Source: a virus. Taken from it: 26,330 bases of DNA. Of this stretch, positions 1 through 9,000 are shown in pieces. Where the stretch lies: the IMG/VR virus record IMGVR_UViG_3300025853_000553, positions 1 through 26,330 of that record; one strand, written 5' to 3'. Every line of letters begins with the position of its first letter. Position 1 is the stretch's first letter. The notes under the pieces were generated by a model that was given only the letters and a program-made list of their open reading frames with translations, did not search any database and was not told the DNA's origin. The position numbers were made by a program, and so were the translations under genes.

Positions 1-1164
1 CCCTGCTCCCGGTGTGGCCTGTGCATAACCAAGTAAAAGATCTGAAATATAATTAATAGGACTACGCTGCTTTTCTAATTCTTCCATTTTCTTAGCAGCA
101 GCTTCCTGTTGACGTTTAAATAATTCTTCTTTTTCTGTTGTAATATTTTTCTGTCCTTGTAATAAACTACCTAAAGCAGAAATAAAAGTTGCTTTACTTA
201 AATCTTGACCTAGTGGAGATGCTTCACTGACACCAGTATCACCAATCATTCCTGCACCTTGTAGGTTTTTAATCTGACCAGATAATCCACCTTCTGATCT
301 ATAAGCAATAGAACCACCAGTATTAAAGAAACCAAATCCAGAAGGACCTGCAATCTTACCTACTGCACCAAGAATACCTGCAAGGTTCTGTGATGAAGAT
401 GGTTGAGCCATTGGCTGATACCTTGCTGTAGATTGGTAAGGATAACCATAAAGTGTAGACTGATATTGACCAAGTGTAGTATATGGATATTGTTGCTGTT
501 GCTCAAACTCCTGACGAGCAATGTCCAAACCCGCCTGTGTCATGCCACGTTGTGCTTCACCAATACCAGACAAAGCAGTAAGTTCTGTAAGAGCCTGTTT
601 AGGTGCAGCCTGACCCAAGGCAGCAAGGCCAGAAGCTGCAGCACGTTCACGTTCTTTCTGTGCTTCAAATGCACGAAGACCAGTTTCATAAGCAGCTTGC
701 GAACCTTTAGTTTGAATATCACCAAGCTGTTGTTGTAAGTTACGTAGTTGTTCTGCTTCAAGAATGGCCTGACGTGACCCACCATAACCGCCAGCACCAA
801 CTGCTTTAGCACGTGCTTGTTGCATAGGAACCTGCGCTTGACGTACAGCCTCACGCTTTTCTACATCTACAACGGCTTGCTGGTATGGGGACATATACTG
901 AGTAGCCATTTGTGGTGTAAACTGTTGTGTCTGTCCTAAAGTTAAAGCAGCAGACGGAGCAAAGTACTGTTGACCTGCACCAACCAAACCTGCAATGCCT
1001 TGCATAGCTGCCAGTTCGTCAGGGCTAAACCCTGCAATCTGTGGACCTGCATAGGTTTGGTAACCCAATCCTTTTTTCTGTTCATAAATTTCTTTTGCTT
1101 CTTTAAGAACATCTTTTAGACCAGATTTATAATCCTCTGGCACATCGTATTGTGGGTCTGCCAT
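1..1164 (-). CDS. Probable internal virion / DNA-ejection protein (3' end beyond window)
   Basis: An uninterrupted frame of 388 codons runs from the ATG at 1164 to the window edge, so the C-terminus is missing. The ATG overlaps the previous stop (TAATG), and an AAGGAG Shine-Dalgarno lies just upstream inside the previous gene. The product begins MADPQYDVPEDYKSG, has an alanine/glutamine-rich helical middle (AVVDVEKREAVRQAQ, then GAGGYGGSRQAI around residue 130) and a glycine-rich stretch near residues 265-300 with FNTGGSIAYRSEGGL. A charged helix (KEELFKRQQEAAAKKMEELEK) lies near the cut end. Such alanine/glutamine-rich helical proteins encoded after the tail nozzle gene are typical of podovirus ejection proteins (the P22 gp7/gp16/gp20 and T7 gp14-16 role). 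I infer the function from position and composition. Residues 276-290 carry the GGSI motif that ends other proteins in this window. Confidence 0.8.
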   Translation of the reverse strand, partial: MADPQYDVPEDYKSGLKDVLKEAKEIYEQKKGLGYQTYAGPQIAGFSPDELAAMQGIAGLVGAGQQYFAPSAALTLGQTQQFTPQMATQYMSPYQQAVVDVEKREAVRQAQVPMQQARAKAVGAGGYGGSRQAILEAEQLRNLQQQLGDIQTKGSQAAYETGLRAFEAQKERERAAASGLAALGQAAPKQALTELTALSGIGEAQRGMTQAGLDIARQEFEQQQQYPYTTLGQYQSTLYGYPYQSTARYQPMAQPSSSQNLAGILGAVGKIAGPSGFGFFNTGGSIAYRSEGGLSGQIKNLQGAGMIGDTGVSEASPLGQDLSKATFISALGSLLQGQKNITTEKEELFKRQQEAAAKKMEELEKQRSPINYISDLLLGYAQATPGAG

Positions 1165-1901
1165 TATGTTAACTCCTTAATTATTTTGTCCCCATTAATC
1201 TGGTTCATTTGTTTTCCTGTTCCATTTGCTTTATGTCTAACATCCTGCATAAACTTATCTAGTTTTTCTGCACCTGCATCAGACGAACCATTACCAAGTT
1301 CGGACACAACATCTGCAGCAATTACATATTCATCACGGCTTAAACGAGCCTTTTTAATTTGTGGATCACCATCAACTTTAAATTCTATTTCATCTGACAT
1401 TCCGTCACCTTTACCGTCAACCATTCCTTCAAAGTATTTACCTGCACTAGAAGGCTGTTTCCCGGCTGATAGAAGCGCAAGGAGGCCACCTTGGTTCATC
1501 ATAGGCATCTGAGGCTGTTCCATTTGTTGTGGCTGTTGTGGAGCCATCTGCATAGATTGCTGCTGCATTAGCTGTTCTTCCATAGCCATTTCTTCTTCTT
1601 CCATGTCATCAGCGTTATAATCAGCAAGTTTATTACGACCAAAGTTTATAAGTTCCTGCATGGCTTGCTTACCAGATATATCTTGATTTAATAAACCTGC
1701 TATACCTTCAAAAGAATCTTGAAGATTAAACGCTTCTGGTAAACCAGTCTTAGGATTGATTGTAAGTTTACCAATACGCTGAAGTAAATTCATTTCTGGT
1801 TTTGACATATGTACAAGTTCAGAATCTCCTTGCCTACCTTTTAATGCAAGAAGACTAGAAATACCTGACATAGGTGCTTGTCTATTAATGTAATAAGCCA
1901 T
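1164..1901 (-). CDS. Conserved phage virion-associated protein (likely ejection-module partner)
   Basis: The 245-residue product has an acidic, methionine/glutamine-rich low-complexity centre (EEEEMAMEEQ followed by QQQ/PQQ runs, about residues 98-138). A glycine-rich MNQGGLLALLSAGKQP follows, and then a compact C-terminal domain containing DGKGDGMSDEIEF, ARLSRDEYVIAADVVSELG and NGSSDAGAEKLDKFM. I recall this last block as very common in environmental phage proteins encoded next to ejection-type proteins, but I know no established biochemical role. The start overlaps the preceding stop by one base, and the end overlaps the next start in the same way, so translation is probably coupled on both sides. 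A role as an internal virion or ejection-assembly protein is inferred from position. A scaffolding or chaperone role for the neighbouring ejection protein is equally possible. Confidence 0.8.
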   Translation of the reverse strand: MAYYINRQAPMSGISSLLALKGRQGDSELVHMSKPEMNLLQRIGKLTINPKTGLPEAFNLQDSFEGIAGLLNQDISGKQAMQELINFGRNKLADYNADDMEEEEMAMEEQLMQQQSMQMAPQQPQQMEQPQMPMMNQGGLLALLSAGKQPSSAGKYFEGMVDGKGDGMSDEIEFKVDGDPQIKKARLSRDEYVIAADVVSELGNGSSDAGAEKLDKFMQDVRHKANGTGKQMNQINGDKIIKELT

Positions 1902-2116
1902 TATGCTGATACCTTATTTGGAGACATATAATTTGACTGTGCTTTAGTCATATCTGCCTGAAAATTACTACTCTTATTATACAATGAATTAAGGTTTAAT
2001 GCCATACCTTGGACTGTTTTTGTTCCAAAATAGTCATTGGTTTGTACGACACCACTATTAATATTGGTAACATAGGTGCTGTTATTTATTAAATCAAAGT
2101 ATTGTTGTCTGTTCAT
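1901..2116 (-). CDS. Small hypothetical protein in the tail/ejection operon
   Basis: The product has 71 residues, is polar and rich in asparagine, and contains NNSTYVTNINSGVVQTNDYFG near the N-terminus and SNFQADMTKAQSNYMSPNK near the end. I see no signal peptide, membrane segment or cysteine, and I do not recognise the family. The gene is supported by its exact packing: its ATG overlaps the upstream stop by one base and its stop overlaps the downstream ATG by one base. It sits between the nozzle-associated genes and the ejection-type genes, so a minor structural or assembly role is plausible but unproven. Confidence 0.7.
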   Translation of the reverse strand: MNRQQYFDLINNSTYVTNINSGVVQTNDYFGTKTVQGMALNLNSLYNKSSNFQADMTKAQSNYMSPNKVSA

Positions 2117-2388
2117 TAGTTAAAATCCACCCATCCAGTTCCGCTAACATAGCCTCTAAACTTACCTGCACTTGCAGCAAATACAATATCACCGTTAGCA
2201 GGTCTACCTATTGATGCTACAGTTACCACTGTTAATACTTTACTTGCAGGTTTATTATCTATCTGATTATCTCTTGTGTCTAATTCATAACCTAATAAAT
2301 CTGCAAACTGTCTTATTTCCCTGTACAGTTCTTCTGAAGACATACCACTAGTCATTCTATAAACAGGAAGTTTAGGATAGTTAGCCAT
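2116..2388 (-). CDS. Small conserved phage structural-type protein
   Basis: The product has 90 residues. The N-terminal part is helical (EELYREIRQFADLLGYELDTRD). The C-terminal half reads like a small beta domain: RPANGDIVFAASAGKFRGYVSG followed by a final TGWVDFN. Short domains of the type 'P..GD.V......KFRGYV...W..F' are frequent next to fibre and nozzle genes in podovirus-like genomes, where they resemble the small beta repeats of tail proteins. That comparison is from memory. The gene follows directly on the P22 gp10-like gene through a TAATG overlap, so the two products are probably made in a fixed ratio. It may cap or decorate the tail tip. No enzymatic motif is visible. Confidence 0.72.
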   Translation of the reverse strand: MANYPKLPVYRMTSGMSSEELYREIRQFADLLGYELDTRDNQIDNKPASKVLTVVTVASIGRPANGDIVFAASAGKFRGYVSGTGWVDFN

Positions 2389-4226
2389 TATCTTTTACCG
2401 TCCGGCTGGATATTAGCACGAACCGCACCCCAACGCCAAGAACTATCTGAACTTGCAGACACAATAATCTTAGCCTGTCTTCCTCTACCACGTAAATCAA
2501 TCTTCTTAGTAGATTGTTGTACAGTGTATGGTCCTTTTGTTATAATTGCACTATTAGGATATTCTTGGAACTGTAATGTTAATTCTATTGAACCGTTATT
2601 TGTAATAGTATAATCTGGAATAATTCTATCTACAAATAAAATTTCATTACCATCATCAATCTCAAACTCTGCAGATTCTAAGTATGATGGTAGTATCTTA
2701 CCATCGCCTTTGTATTCGTCTTTAGGTTCATTGTTCCATACATATCTATCAGCAGTAGCAGACACACGACCAGTGGCTATTGTATTTTCATACACACTGT
2801 GGTCTGCATATGTTGAATAGAAGCTAGTACCAAATGCCCAATGGTTTTCTTTATAGTTATAGATAATATAGCTATCAGGTTCTGTTGCAAACTCAGAACA
2901 GTACAACCAAATAATTTCATTAAACTCAGAGTTAGTTCCTGCAAATACTTTATCTTTATTTACTTCATTAAAGCTTTCATATAGATACCTACGTACAGTA
3001 CAATCCAAGTTTCTTACACGTCCGTCAAAAGCATAGAAGTTATTTTCACCCATCCAGTATGCAATGCCATCCACATCAACTGCAGCGTGTGGCGCAATTA
3101 GGCCACAATTAGTACCCACTTGCTGGAAGTTAAATATAAAAGGTGGACCAACAAACTGCTGTGTATACATAGCATTGTCAGTCCAAATGTTAATAGCATT
3201 ACGTGAACGAATAGCACCACGTATTTCTGTACCACCTGTAAGGATTACTTCACCTGATGTAGAAGAAATAGAAGGTGTCCAGTTGTTAAAGTTTTCTTGG
3301 TCTGACCAACGAACCAACATTGGATTATAATCGCCAGTACCAAACTCATTAGAGCCAAAAGCAATAAGGTGTCTATCATTAGGTGACACACGAATATAAT
3401 TGTTTACTGAAGGTGCTGCAGAAACAACAACTGCACGTTCTGGTGTAATAGAGGCATCTACATCCAAGTAGAATATCTTACCACCACGGCGACAGGCCAC
3501 CATGTCTTCACCCCAATTATCCAATGACCATTGTGAGTTCTTAAATGTAATAGCACCTGTAGCAGCTGGACGGTTCCATGCTCTTGCACCAGTTGTACTT
3601 ACACCTGCATTATATGTACCTGCACCATAACCAGTACCCTGAACAGGTACAGTATTTTCTACAGGAAGAATAAATTCTATGTCTGCAGTACCACCATCAG
3701 TTACTGCATTTATAGCAGAAGTTGTAGCAGAGATAGTAAAGTTATTAAGACCGCCTACGGCAACTACAGAATATTCACCAGATAGAAGTATGCCACTATT
3801 ACCAATACTAGTTGCAGAAGTAATATAAATACGGTCATTGACAGACACCCCATGGTTTGTTATACTAATACTTACAAGAGGAGAATTTAATTGTGTATTC
3901 ATTACACTTGTAAGTGTAGCTGCAGACACAAAAGGAGTACTATCATATAGTTGATTTGAATCTACTACATACAGAAACTTTTCTGTACCAAATGACATAA
4001 GCTTCTTAGTATCATTATCTGACCAAGTAATTAGGTCACGAGCAATACCAGTAAACGGAGTATCGTTTACAGCCTTTTCATAGCCACGAAGATTTTCAGG
4101 CTTTCCATCACGAAAGCGAACTCTGTTGCCATCATACCATTTGCCTTCTTCCGCATACTGTGTAGATTCTCTGTGAAACCCCGGTACGAACTCAAGTTTG
4201 GCAAGCTTTCCTGAAGTAGAAGCCAT
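2388..4226 (-). CDS. Tail nozzle / stabilisation protein, P22 gp10-like
   Basis: The 612-residue product begins MASTSGKLAKLEFVPGFHRE, then YDGNRVRFRDGKPENLRGYEKA. This opening is characteristic of the phage stabilisation / tail nozzle family, which includes P22 gp10 and is analogous to T7 gp12. It is followed by beta-propeller-like repeats, among them LMSFGTEKFLYVVD near residue 75, RVSPNDRHLIAFGSNE, NPMLVRWSDQENFNNWTP, IWTDNAMYTQQFVGPP and AYWMGENNFYAFDGRV. The C-terminus is beta-rich (RGRGRQAKIIVSASSDSSWRWG). In P22-type tails this protein forms the tube below gp4 and plugs the DNA channel. The start is three bases beyond the stop of the previous fibre-like gene, with GGTAAG upstream. A gp4-like gene elsewhere in the window (12903-13574) supports a P22-type tail machine. 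Fibre genes separate the two here, unlike the compact P22 order. Confidence 0.88.
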   Translation of the reverse strand: MASTSGKLAKLEFVPGFHRESTQYAEEGKWYDGNRVRFRDGKPENLRGYEKAVNDTPFTGIARDLITWSDNDTKKLMSFGTEKFLYVVDSNQLYDSTPFVSAATLTSVMNTQLNSPLVSISITNHGVSVNDRIYITSATSIGNSGILLSGEYSVVAVGGLNNFTISATTSAINAVTDGGTADIEFILPVENTVPVQGTGYGAGTYNAGVSTTGARAWNRPAATGAITFKNSQWSLDNWGEDMVACRRGGKIFYLDVDASITPERAVVVSAAPSVNNYIRVSPNDRHLIAFGSNEFGTGDYNPMLVRWSDQENFNNWTPSISSTSGEVILTGGTEIRGAIRSRNAINIWTDNAMYTQQFVGPPFIFNFQQVGTNCGLIAPHAAVDVDGIAYWMGENNFYAFDGRVRNLDCTVRRYLYESFNEVNKDKVFAGTNSEFNEIIWLYCSEFATEPDSYIIYNYKENHWAFGTSFYSTYADHSVYENTIATGRVSATADRYVWNNEPKDEYKGDGKILPSYLESAEFEIDDGNEILFVDRIIPDYTITNNGSIELTLQFQEYPNSAIITKGPYTVQQSTKKIDLRGRGRQAKIIVSASSDSSWRWGAVRANIQPDGKR

Positions 4227-4229
4227 GTC

Positions 4230-5294
4230 TTACCTTGTAAAGTTTTGGATTGCTGCTGCGTCAATAAATGCAGTTGTTACCGTTACGGCTGCTGTTACTG
4301 TCGTAGCTACACTACGAACACTGTATACCAGCATATCAACTGCAGAAATAGATGTTGTAATTGTTGGAACTGTACCACTTACAAACTTAAAGTCATTTGC
4401 ATATGATAGTGTTTTACCGCCTAATGTCTGTTCTTGGATAACATAAATAATACCTTGTTGTCCTACTTTAATATTATCTGGTTGACGTAGCGTACTATCT
4501 GCGCTAAGATACACAATAAAGTTATTACCTGCAGTCATGTCAACAGCAAAGATACTAGTATCAGAAACAGCAACAGTAACAAGAGGTGAATATGTTTGAC
4601 CAGTAATAATATTTTCAGAAGCTATAGTATTAGTATAACCAGCACTTGTATTTACATAACGAATGTCTGTGGTAGACAAAGCCATCAGTGCAGGGTTTAC
4701 TACTGAAGTATTAGAAATAAATGTACTTACACCAGTTGCAGTAACAGATGTTACAGGGTCAACCGTTGTGGTTTCAATTTCACCAATGCTTGTAATTACA
4801 CTACGTGTTGCCGCACCCGCTGAACCACCGGGAATACCAAGACCTGCAGTATCAATACCACGTACATTAGTACCGTCAGTAGTAATAAGGAATGTGCTAG
4901 TTCCTGTTGTTGTGGTAGGAACTACAAAGCCTGTTGCAGTTGCACCAGTATTCATAATACGAACAGTACCAGTAGCAGAGGACTGTGTAATCTTATTATG
5001 AACTACGTATGTTTTGGAAACTGCAGGAAGGACAATGTTAGCGGCTGATGCACTAACTACGTAGCCTTGTAATTCAAGAGTTGCTGCACGTGCTTCATCT
5101 GCAGAACCGTTGTTAGTTGTTAGTGTATTATCATTTACAATCTGTGTGCCTGATGTGCCAATAGTTACATAAGCACCAACAGCGTCATCAAGCAAGTCAA
5201 TGACGTTCTGGTTTAGGATGTCACCCCATGAGTTGGGATTTTCACCGTCTGCCTGTTTTTCTATTCGTATTCTGGTGGTATAACTTGAAGGCAT
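4230..5294 (-). CDS. Tail appendage / fibre-like structural protein
   Basis: The 354-residue product begins MPSSYTTRIRIEKQADGENPNSWGDILNQN, an N-terminal module seen in many podovirus tail appendage proteins, where 'R.EKQ..GEN...WGD.LN' starts the virion-attachment domain (recalled, not searched). From about residue 40 the sequence is low in charge and rich in Thr, Val, Ser and Gly with short alternating beta strands, as expected for a trimeric fibre or spike shaft. The last 60 residues contain VDMLVYSVRSVATTVTAAVTV. No catalytic motif is evident. The ATG at 5294 follows a 40-base spacer with a good sigma70-like promoter candidate and an AGGA ribosome site. The gene immediately precedes the nozzle gene, suggesting that the product docks at the tail hub. 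It could instead be an adaptor that connects the larger fibres. Confidence 0.78.
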   Translation of the reverse strand: MPSSYTTRIRIEKQADGENPNSWGDILNQNVIDLLDDAVGAYVTIGTSGTQIVNDNTLTTNNGSADEARAATLELQGYVVSASAANIVLPAVSKTYVVHNKITQSSATGTVRIMNTGATATGFVVPTTTTGTSTFLITTDGTNVRGIDTAGLGIPGGSAGAATRSVITSIGEIETTTVDPVTSVTATGVSTFISNTSVVNPALMALSTTDIRYVNTSAGYTNTIASENIITGQTYSPLVTVAVSDTSIFAVDMTAGNNFIVYLSADSTLRQPDNIKVGQQGIIYVIQEQTLGGKTLSYANDFKFVSGTVPTITTSISAVDMLVYSVRSVATTVTAAVTVTTAFIDAAAIQNFTR

Positions 5295-5326
5295 ATCTTA
5301 GTTCCTATTCTTAAACTGTTGCTACT

Positions 5327-5355
5327 ATTATATACTAATTACGTCTGTCAGACAA
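5327..5355 (-). promoter_or_regulatory. Candidate sigma70-type promoter upstream of the third fibre-like gene
   Basis: Read on the minus strand, a perfect TATAAT (5332-5327) lies 17 bases downstream of TTGTCT (5355-5350), which matches four of six bases of TTGACA. Transcription would start near 5320, giving a short leader of about 25 bases before the ATG at 5294 with AGGAAC as a possible ribosome site. The -35 lies in the end of the previous gene and the -10 in one of the few real intergenic spacers of this half of the window. The motif fit is seen directly; activity is inferred. Confidence 0.55.
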
Positions 5356-5565
5356 TATACGGTCTAATTTATCTTCTACACGGTGCAAGGCTTCCATAAC
5401 CCTATCCATATCTTCCTTTAGTTCACCACGTGTTGCATAGTCTTCTCTTGTTCTGTTAAGAAGAATCTCAAGACGCTTTACTTCTTTGGTAGTATTATTA
5501 GCCCACCAACCAAAAGCACTGGCAATTACCATTAAAAGAATATCTATAAGGTTATTCATTTCCAT
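5335..5565 (-). CDS. Small N-terminally anchored membrane protein with coiled coil
   Basis: The 76-residue product has a hydrophobic segment near residues 5-21 (LIDILLMVIASAFGWWA). A charged, heptad-like helix fills the rest (EVKRLEILLNRTREDY, then KEDMDRVMEALHRVEDKLDRIL). One membrane segment plus an amphipathic coiled coil is the layout of several phage lysis-associated or membrane-adaptor proteins. The XhlA-like family has the same elements in the opposite order. No endolysin is present in the window, so a lysis role cannot be confirmed. A membrane anchor for tail or ejection assembly is an alternative. The ATG overlaps the previous stop (TAATG). The second methionine at residue 3 is too close to distinguish as the true start. 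Confidence 0.75.
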   Translation of the reverse strand: MEMNNLIDILLMVIASAFGWWANNTTKEVKRLEILLNRTREDYATRGELKEDMDRVMEALHRVEDKLDRILSDRRN

Positions 5566-6047
5566 TAAAAGTCCTCTAGTTCAGGCCAGTTATTAATAGG
5601 TGCAGCTTTTTCACCTTCTGCCACTTCCATCAAAGCTTTTAGTTCGTCAATACTTATTGTCTTATCAATGAGTTGTTCTATTTCATTTGATTTAGCACGT
5701 ACTGCTCTACGATAGTTTTTAATATTAGTAGGACAATTTGTACCTTCTTCTACTTCACGTGTGACATACCAATCAGTAGAACTAAGAAGACTACCTGCAG
5801 TTTGTTTTGTTTTGGCAATTTCACCAGCTTTAAGTTCTGCCAAGTCACGTGGAATAAGATTACCATCCAAGTCTCTACCAAAGTAAAAACGTCCATCGTG
5901 TGGTGCAGGTGGTTCTTCCCACACTAAACCTTTAGATGCTTTAGTTTCAGCAGACCAACGCACCCATGAAGAAGGATGCTGGATACCATAGTCATCCTGC
6001 CATGCTCTTCCTTCTTTAATAATTCTTGCTTTATATTTCCAAGGCAT
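5565..6047 (-). CDS. Tail-fibre-assembly-like protein
   Basis: The 160-residue product has an aromatic N-terminal half with HPSSWVRWSAETKASKGLVWEEPP and GRFYFGRDLDGNLIPRD. In the middle it carries LLSSTDWYVTREVEEGTNCP followed by KNYRRAVRAKSNEIEQLI. The 'L..TDWY..R..E....P.....YR..VR' block resembles the C-terminal motif of tail fibre assembly and DUF4376-like proteins, which usually follow fibre genes and help fibres fold or attach. This is recalled similarity. Its position immediately after the 1329-residue fibre gene agrees. The start ATG at 6047 has AGGAGAATATAA upstream, a good ribosome site in the 12-base spacer. The acidic C-terminus ends ELEDF and overlaps the next start by one base. 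It could also be a minor structural protein. Confidence 0.72.
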   Translation of the reverse strand: MPWKYKARIIKEGRAWQDDYGIQHPSSWVRWSAETKASKGLVWEEPPAPHDGRFYFGRDLDGNLIPRDLAELKAGEIAKTKQTAGSLLSSTDWYVTREVEEGTNCPTNIKNYRRAVRAKSNEIEQLIDKTISIDELKALMEVAEGEKAAPINNWPELEDF

Positions 6048-6059
6048 ATTTATATTCTC

Positions 6060-9000
6060 CTATCGTGCATTGGCGTATTTAAAAGGTTGTTCGGCAAAGG
6101 CGATGTAAATGTAACTGCCGCCTGATGCGTTAGTTTCACCATAAGTAGCATTACGAACCTTAAAGCCATTGCTTAAAAAATCTACATGAAGCAAGTTTGA
6201 TGTGTATTCAGCATTATTTAAATTAGGCCATAATACATATTGCATCTGATTGTATGTGTCCCTTTTATCATCGTAAAGAACCCATCCTGCCGTGCTATCT
6301 GTTCTTTTTATTATAACAAACGCTGGCCTAAACCCTGTGTAATTAAAGGGGCCATTTGTAGAATTGTTGCCGACATATTTGCCGACCCTGCTGTAGCCAT
6401 CAACACTGTGGAAACACCACATAATATGATTTGACCCACTTTCATTTATCCTGTCTTGTGTCTCAAGATAAATCAAACTATTATCAGGTGCCTGTTGCTG
6501 ATAAACGTCATTGCTTCTTTCTGCATTTGTCAGGTTCAGGAAGATGTCTTTTGTGTAGCCAATGTCTTTATGGTAAACCAGCCAGTCTCTTGCGTTGGTG
6601 CGGTTGCGGCAGATAAACATCTCCGGCGCACTAGATAAGCCATGAGCCACTGTTCCATTAGAACCTGTGCCAGCATAGCCAAGAATACTAAACCCAGAAG
6701 TTGTATTAGTAGACAAACCTGTTAATGGAATAGTACCATCACTAATAGGTGATGCAGCTATTGAGGCATAGCCTGTACCATCTATATTAAATGTATTAGC
6801 TTTACCACCTGCTTTCCAAGTCCAAGCTACCATTTTATCATTTAAACCATTTGTTACATTAGCAGTCCCAACTGTAAATCCATCATAGTCAAATGATGAA
6901 AAATACGTTGATGTGCTATCAAGTTCAACGTCAGTGTTATTAGAAGACAAAACCTTACCAGCACCTCTAACGCTATCTCCAAGCATATGCGATGCAACAT
7001 CAGTTCGGTTCTTCCACCATACAAAATCAGGACCAGTTATACCTTCTACTGGAATATTGTCATTTACCAAAGCAAGGTAGCCAGTAGGTGGTGTATCATA
7101 AAATTTTCCATAGCCATTACCGTCTGCTGCTCCTGCACTACCACTTGTTTTAAAACCTGAAAATGTATCGTCTTGTCCAAAGTTAGCTATGTGAAAACAG
7201 TTTGATTCAGATGCTATAGCAAATCTGAATGGGCCTTGTATTCCACTAAAAGCAGGAATACCAGAGTTTTGAACTGTTCCATTTTTACTAAAAGATATGT
7301 TTCCATTATCTGCATCAATTAAAACACCAATTACATCACCAGAACCATCTGCGGCAGTTGTATAGCTATCTCCATAAGTTGTATACGTTGCGTTATTTAC
7401 TTTACGTCCATCAACATAATATCCATAAGTGTAACTATCTTGCCCCATATATCTATTTGTACTAGGAATTGTTCTACCAGCAATAACACCTACACCACTG
7501 TTACCTGCATCTAATAAAAACTCCGCATACCATTTACCACTAGTCATTTCAAAAGTTGAATATGCTTGAGCAAAAGAAGTGCTTGTTCTTTCTGCTTTTA
7601 AGTTACCTTCTGATAAAGTAAGTGTTGTTCCAGAAGGTCTGTTAGGGTCAAATGTAGCAAAGTTTTGTGTAGGACTATCACCCATCTGGTCAGTTGTTGC
7701 TACGTTAGTTGCACTAAAGTTGTTAGCATTACCTGAACTATCTGTACCCAATGCAGTAGCAGTTGAGTTGTCAGAAAAGTCAAGATAGAAACCATTAGTA
7801 CCAAATGTTAAACCTGATACAGCTTTTGGAATCCAATAACCATTAGAACCGTATTGACCAAAATATGTTGGGTCTAAAGCAGTACCATCAATAAAATACA
7901 TTTCTGCCATATAGCCATCCCAATAGGATGCATATCTCTGTGCTCCAATTTTGTGAACTACTGTATTATTAATATTTGTATCTAAATTTAAAGATGGGTT
8001 TGTTCTAGATGCAAAAGATGTTTCCTCAACACCATCAATATAAATTTTTATTCTATCATCAGCCGTGGCGTTTGTAGTATCTACAGCAACTAAGATATGA
8101 TACCATGTTGAAGAACTTTTTAATGTTCTATTGGTAGTAAGTTGCGAATCACTGCCTCCACCATTTTCAAGTACAACCTGCAACTTGCCAGTATTATCAA
8201 GTCTGATTACCGTATCTGGCGCACTTGTTCCTGCATTAAAAATAGGAGGATAATTTGTAGCTGCTGGATTTGGTTTTATCCAAGTAGAAAGTGTAAATGT
8301 TTTACGATTACCAGCAGATGCAGGTGTGCGGCTTAAATAAGCACTATCATCATCATTAAATCTAATACTATTAGCAACAGTAGTAACATCTATAGGATGC
8401 TGTGCGCCACCTGAACCAATGTGTTGTGTTGCTCCAGTACCTGTATATAGGATAGTTTCAAAGTAATTGTCAGACTGTTGGCCTGAAGCTAGTTGAGGAC
8501 CAATAGCTGGTGCTGGCAGGTTGGCTGAACACATCGCCAAGAAGCCGGATGGCACAGAATACTTAAAATCACCGTAGCCGTTGGCATCACTGTTGCCGCC
8601 AGCAGTTGTGTTTCCAGCAAACGTGCTATCCTGACCAGTGTTCAAAACAGCAGACCCATTGTAGTTCAAATAATGTGGTGATTTAAAATCATCTTCATAA
8701 TCAGATGCAGTGTAGGTTGCTGATGGATTTGAATCATTTGCTGGGTCACCAGCACCAGCACCTATATTTATCCATTCTCCATTAATTGACCACCATAACT
8801 TGCCATTATCAAAATCAGCGGCACAACCAATTACATCGCCTGTTGTTGGTGCTGTTCCACCAGACCATAAAGTTGACCATGCGTATTGTGTTCCAAAGCT
8901 TGCCTGACCAAATGTTGAAATAAAACCATTTGAAGTACTAAAATCTCCAAAATTTGCTAGGTCTGTAGATTCGGTTCCAGCACCTGTAAAGGCTTCATAT

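Noticed and set aside
540-854. A 104-codon minus-strand frame near the left edge
   Set aside because: It lies in another frame inside the open 388-codon ejection-protein gene, whose sequence has ordinary protein composition; this frame gives an atypical Leu/Val/Lys-rich product.
4198-5001. Plus-strand frames of about 80-112 codons opposite the fibre-like gene
   Set aside because: They are antisense shadows of Thr/Val/Ala-rich coding sequence, with no ribosome sites or recognisable products; all supported genes are on the minus strand.
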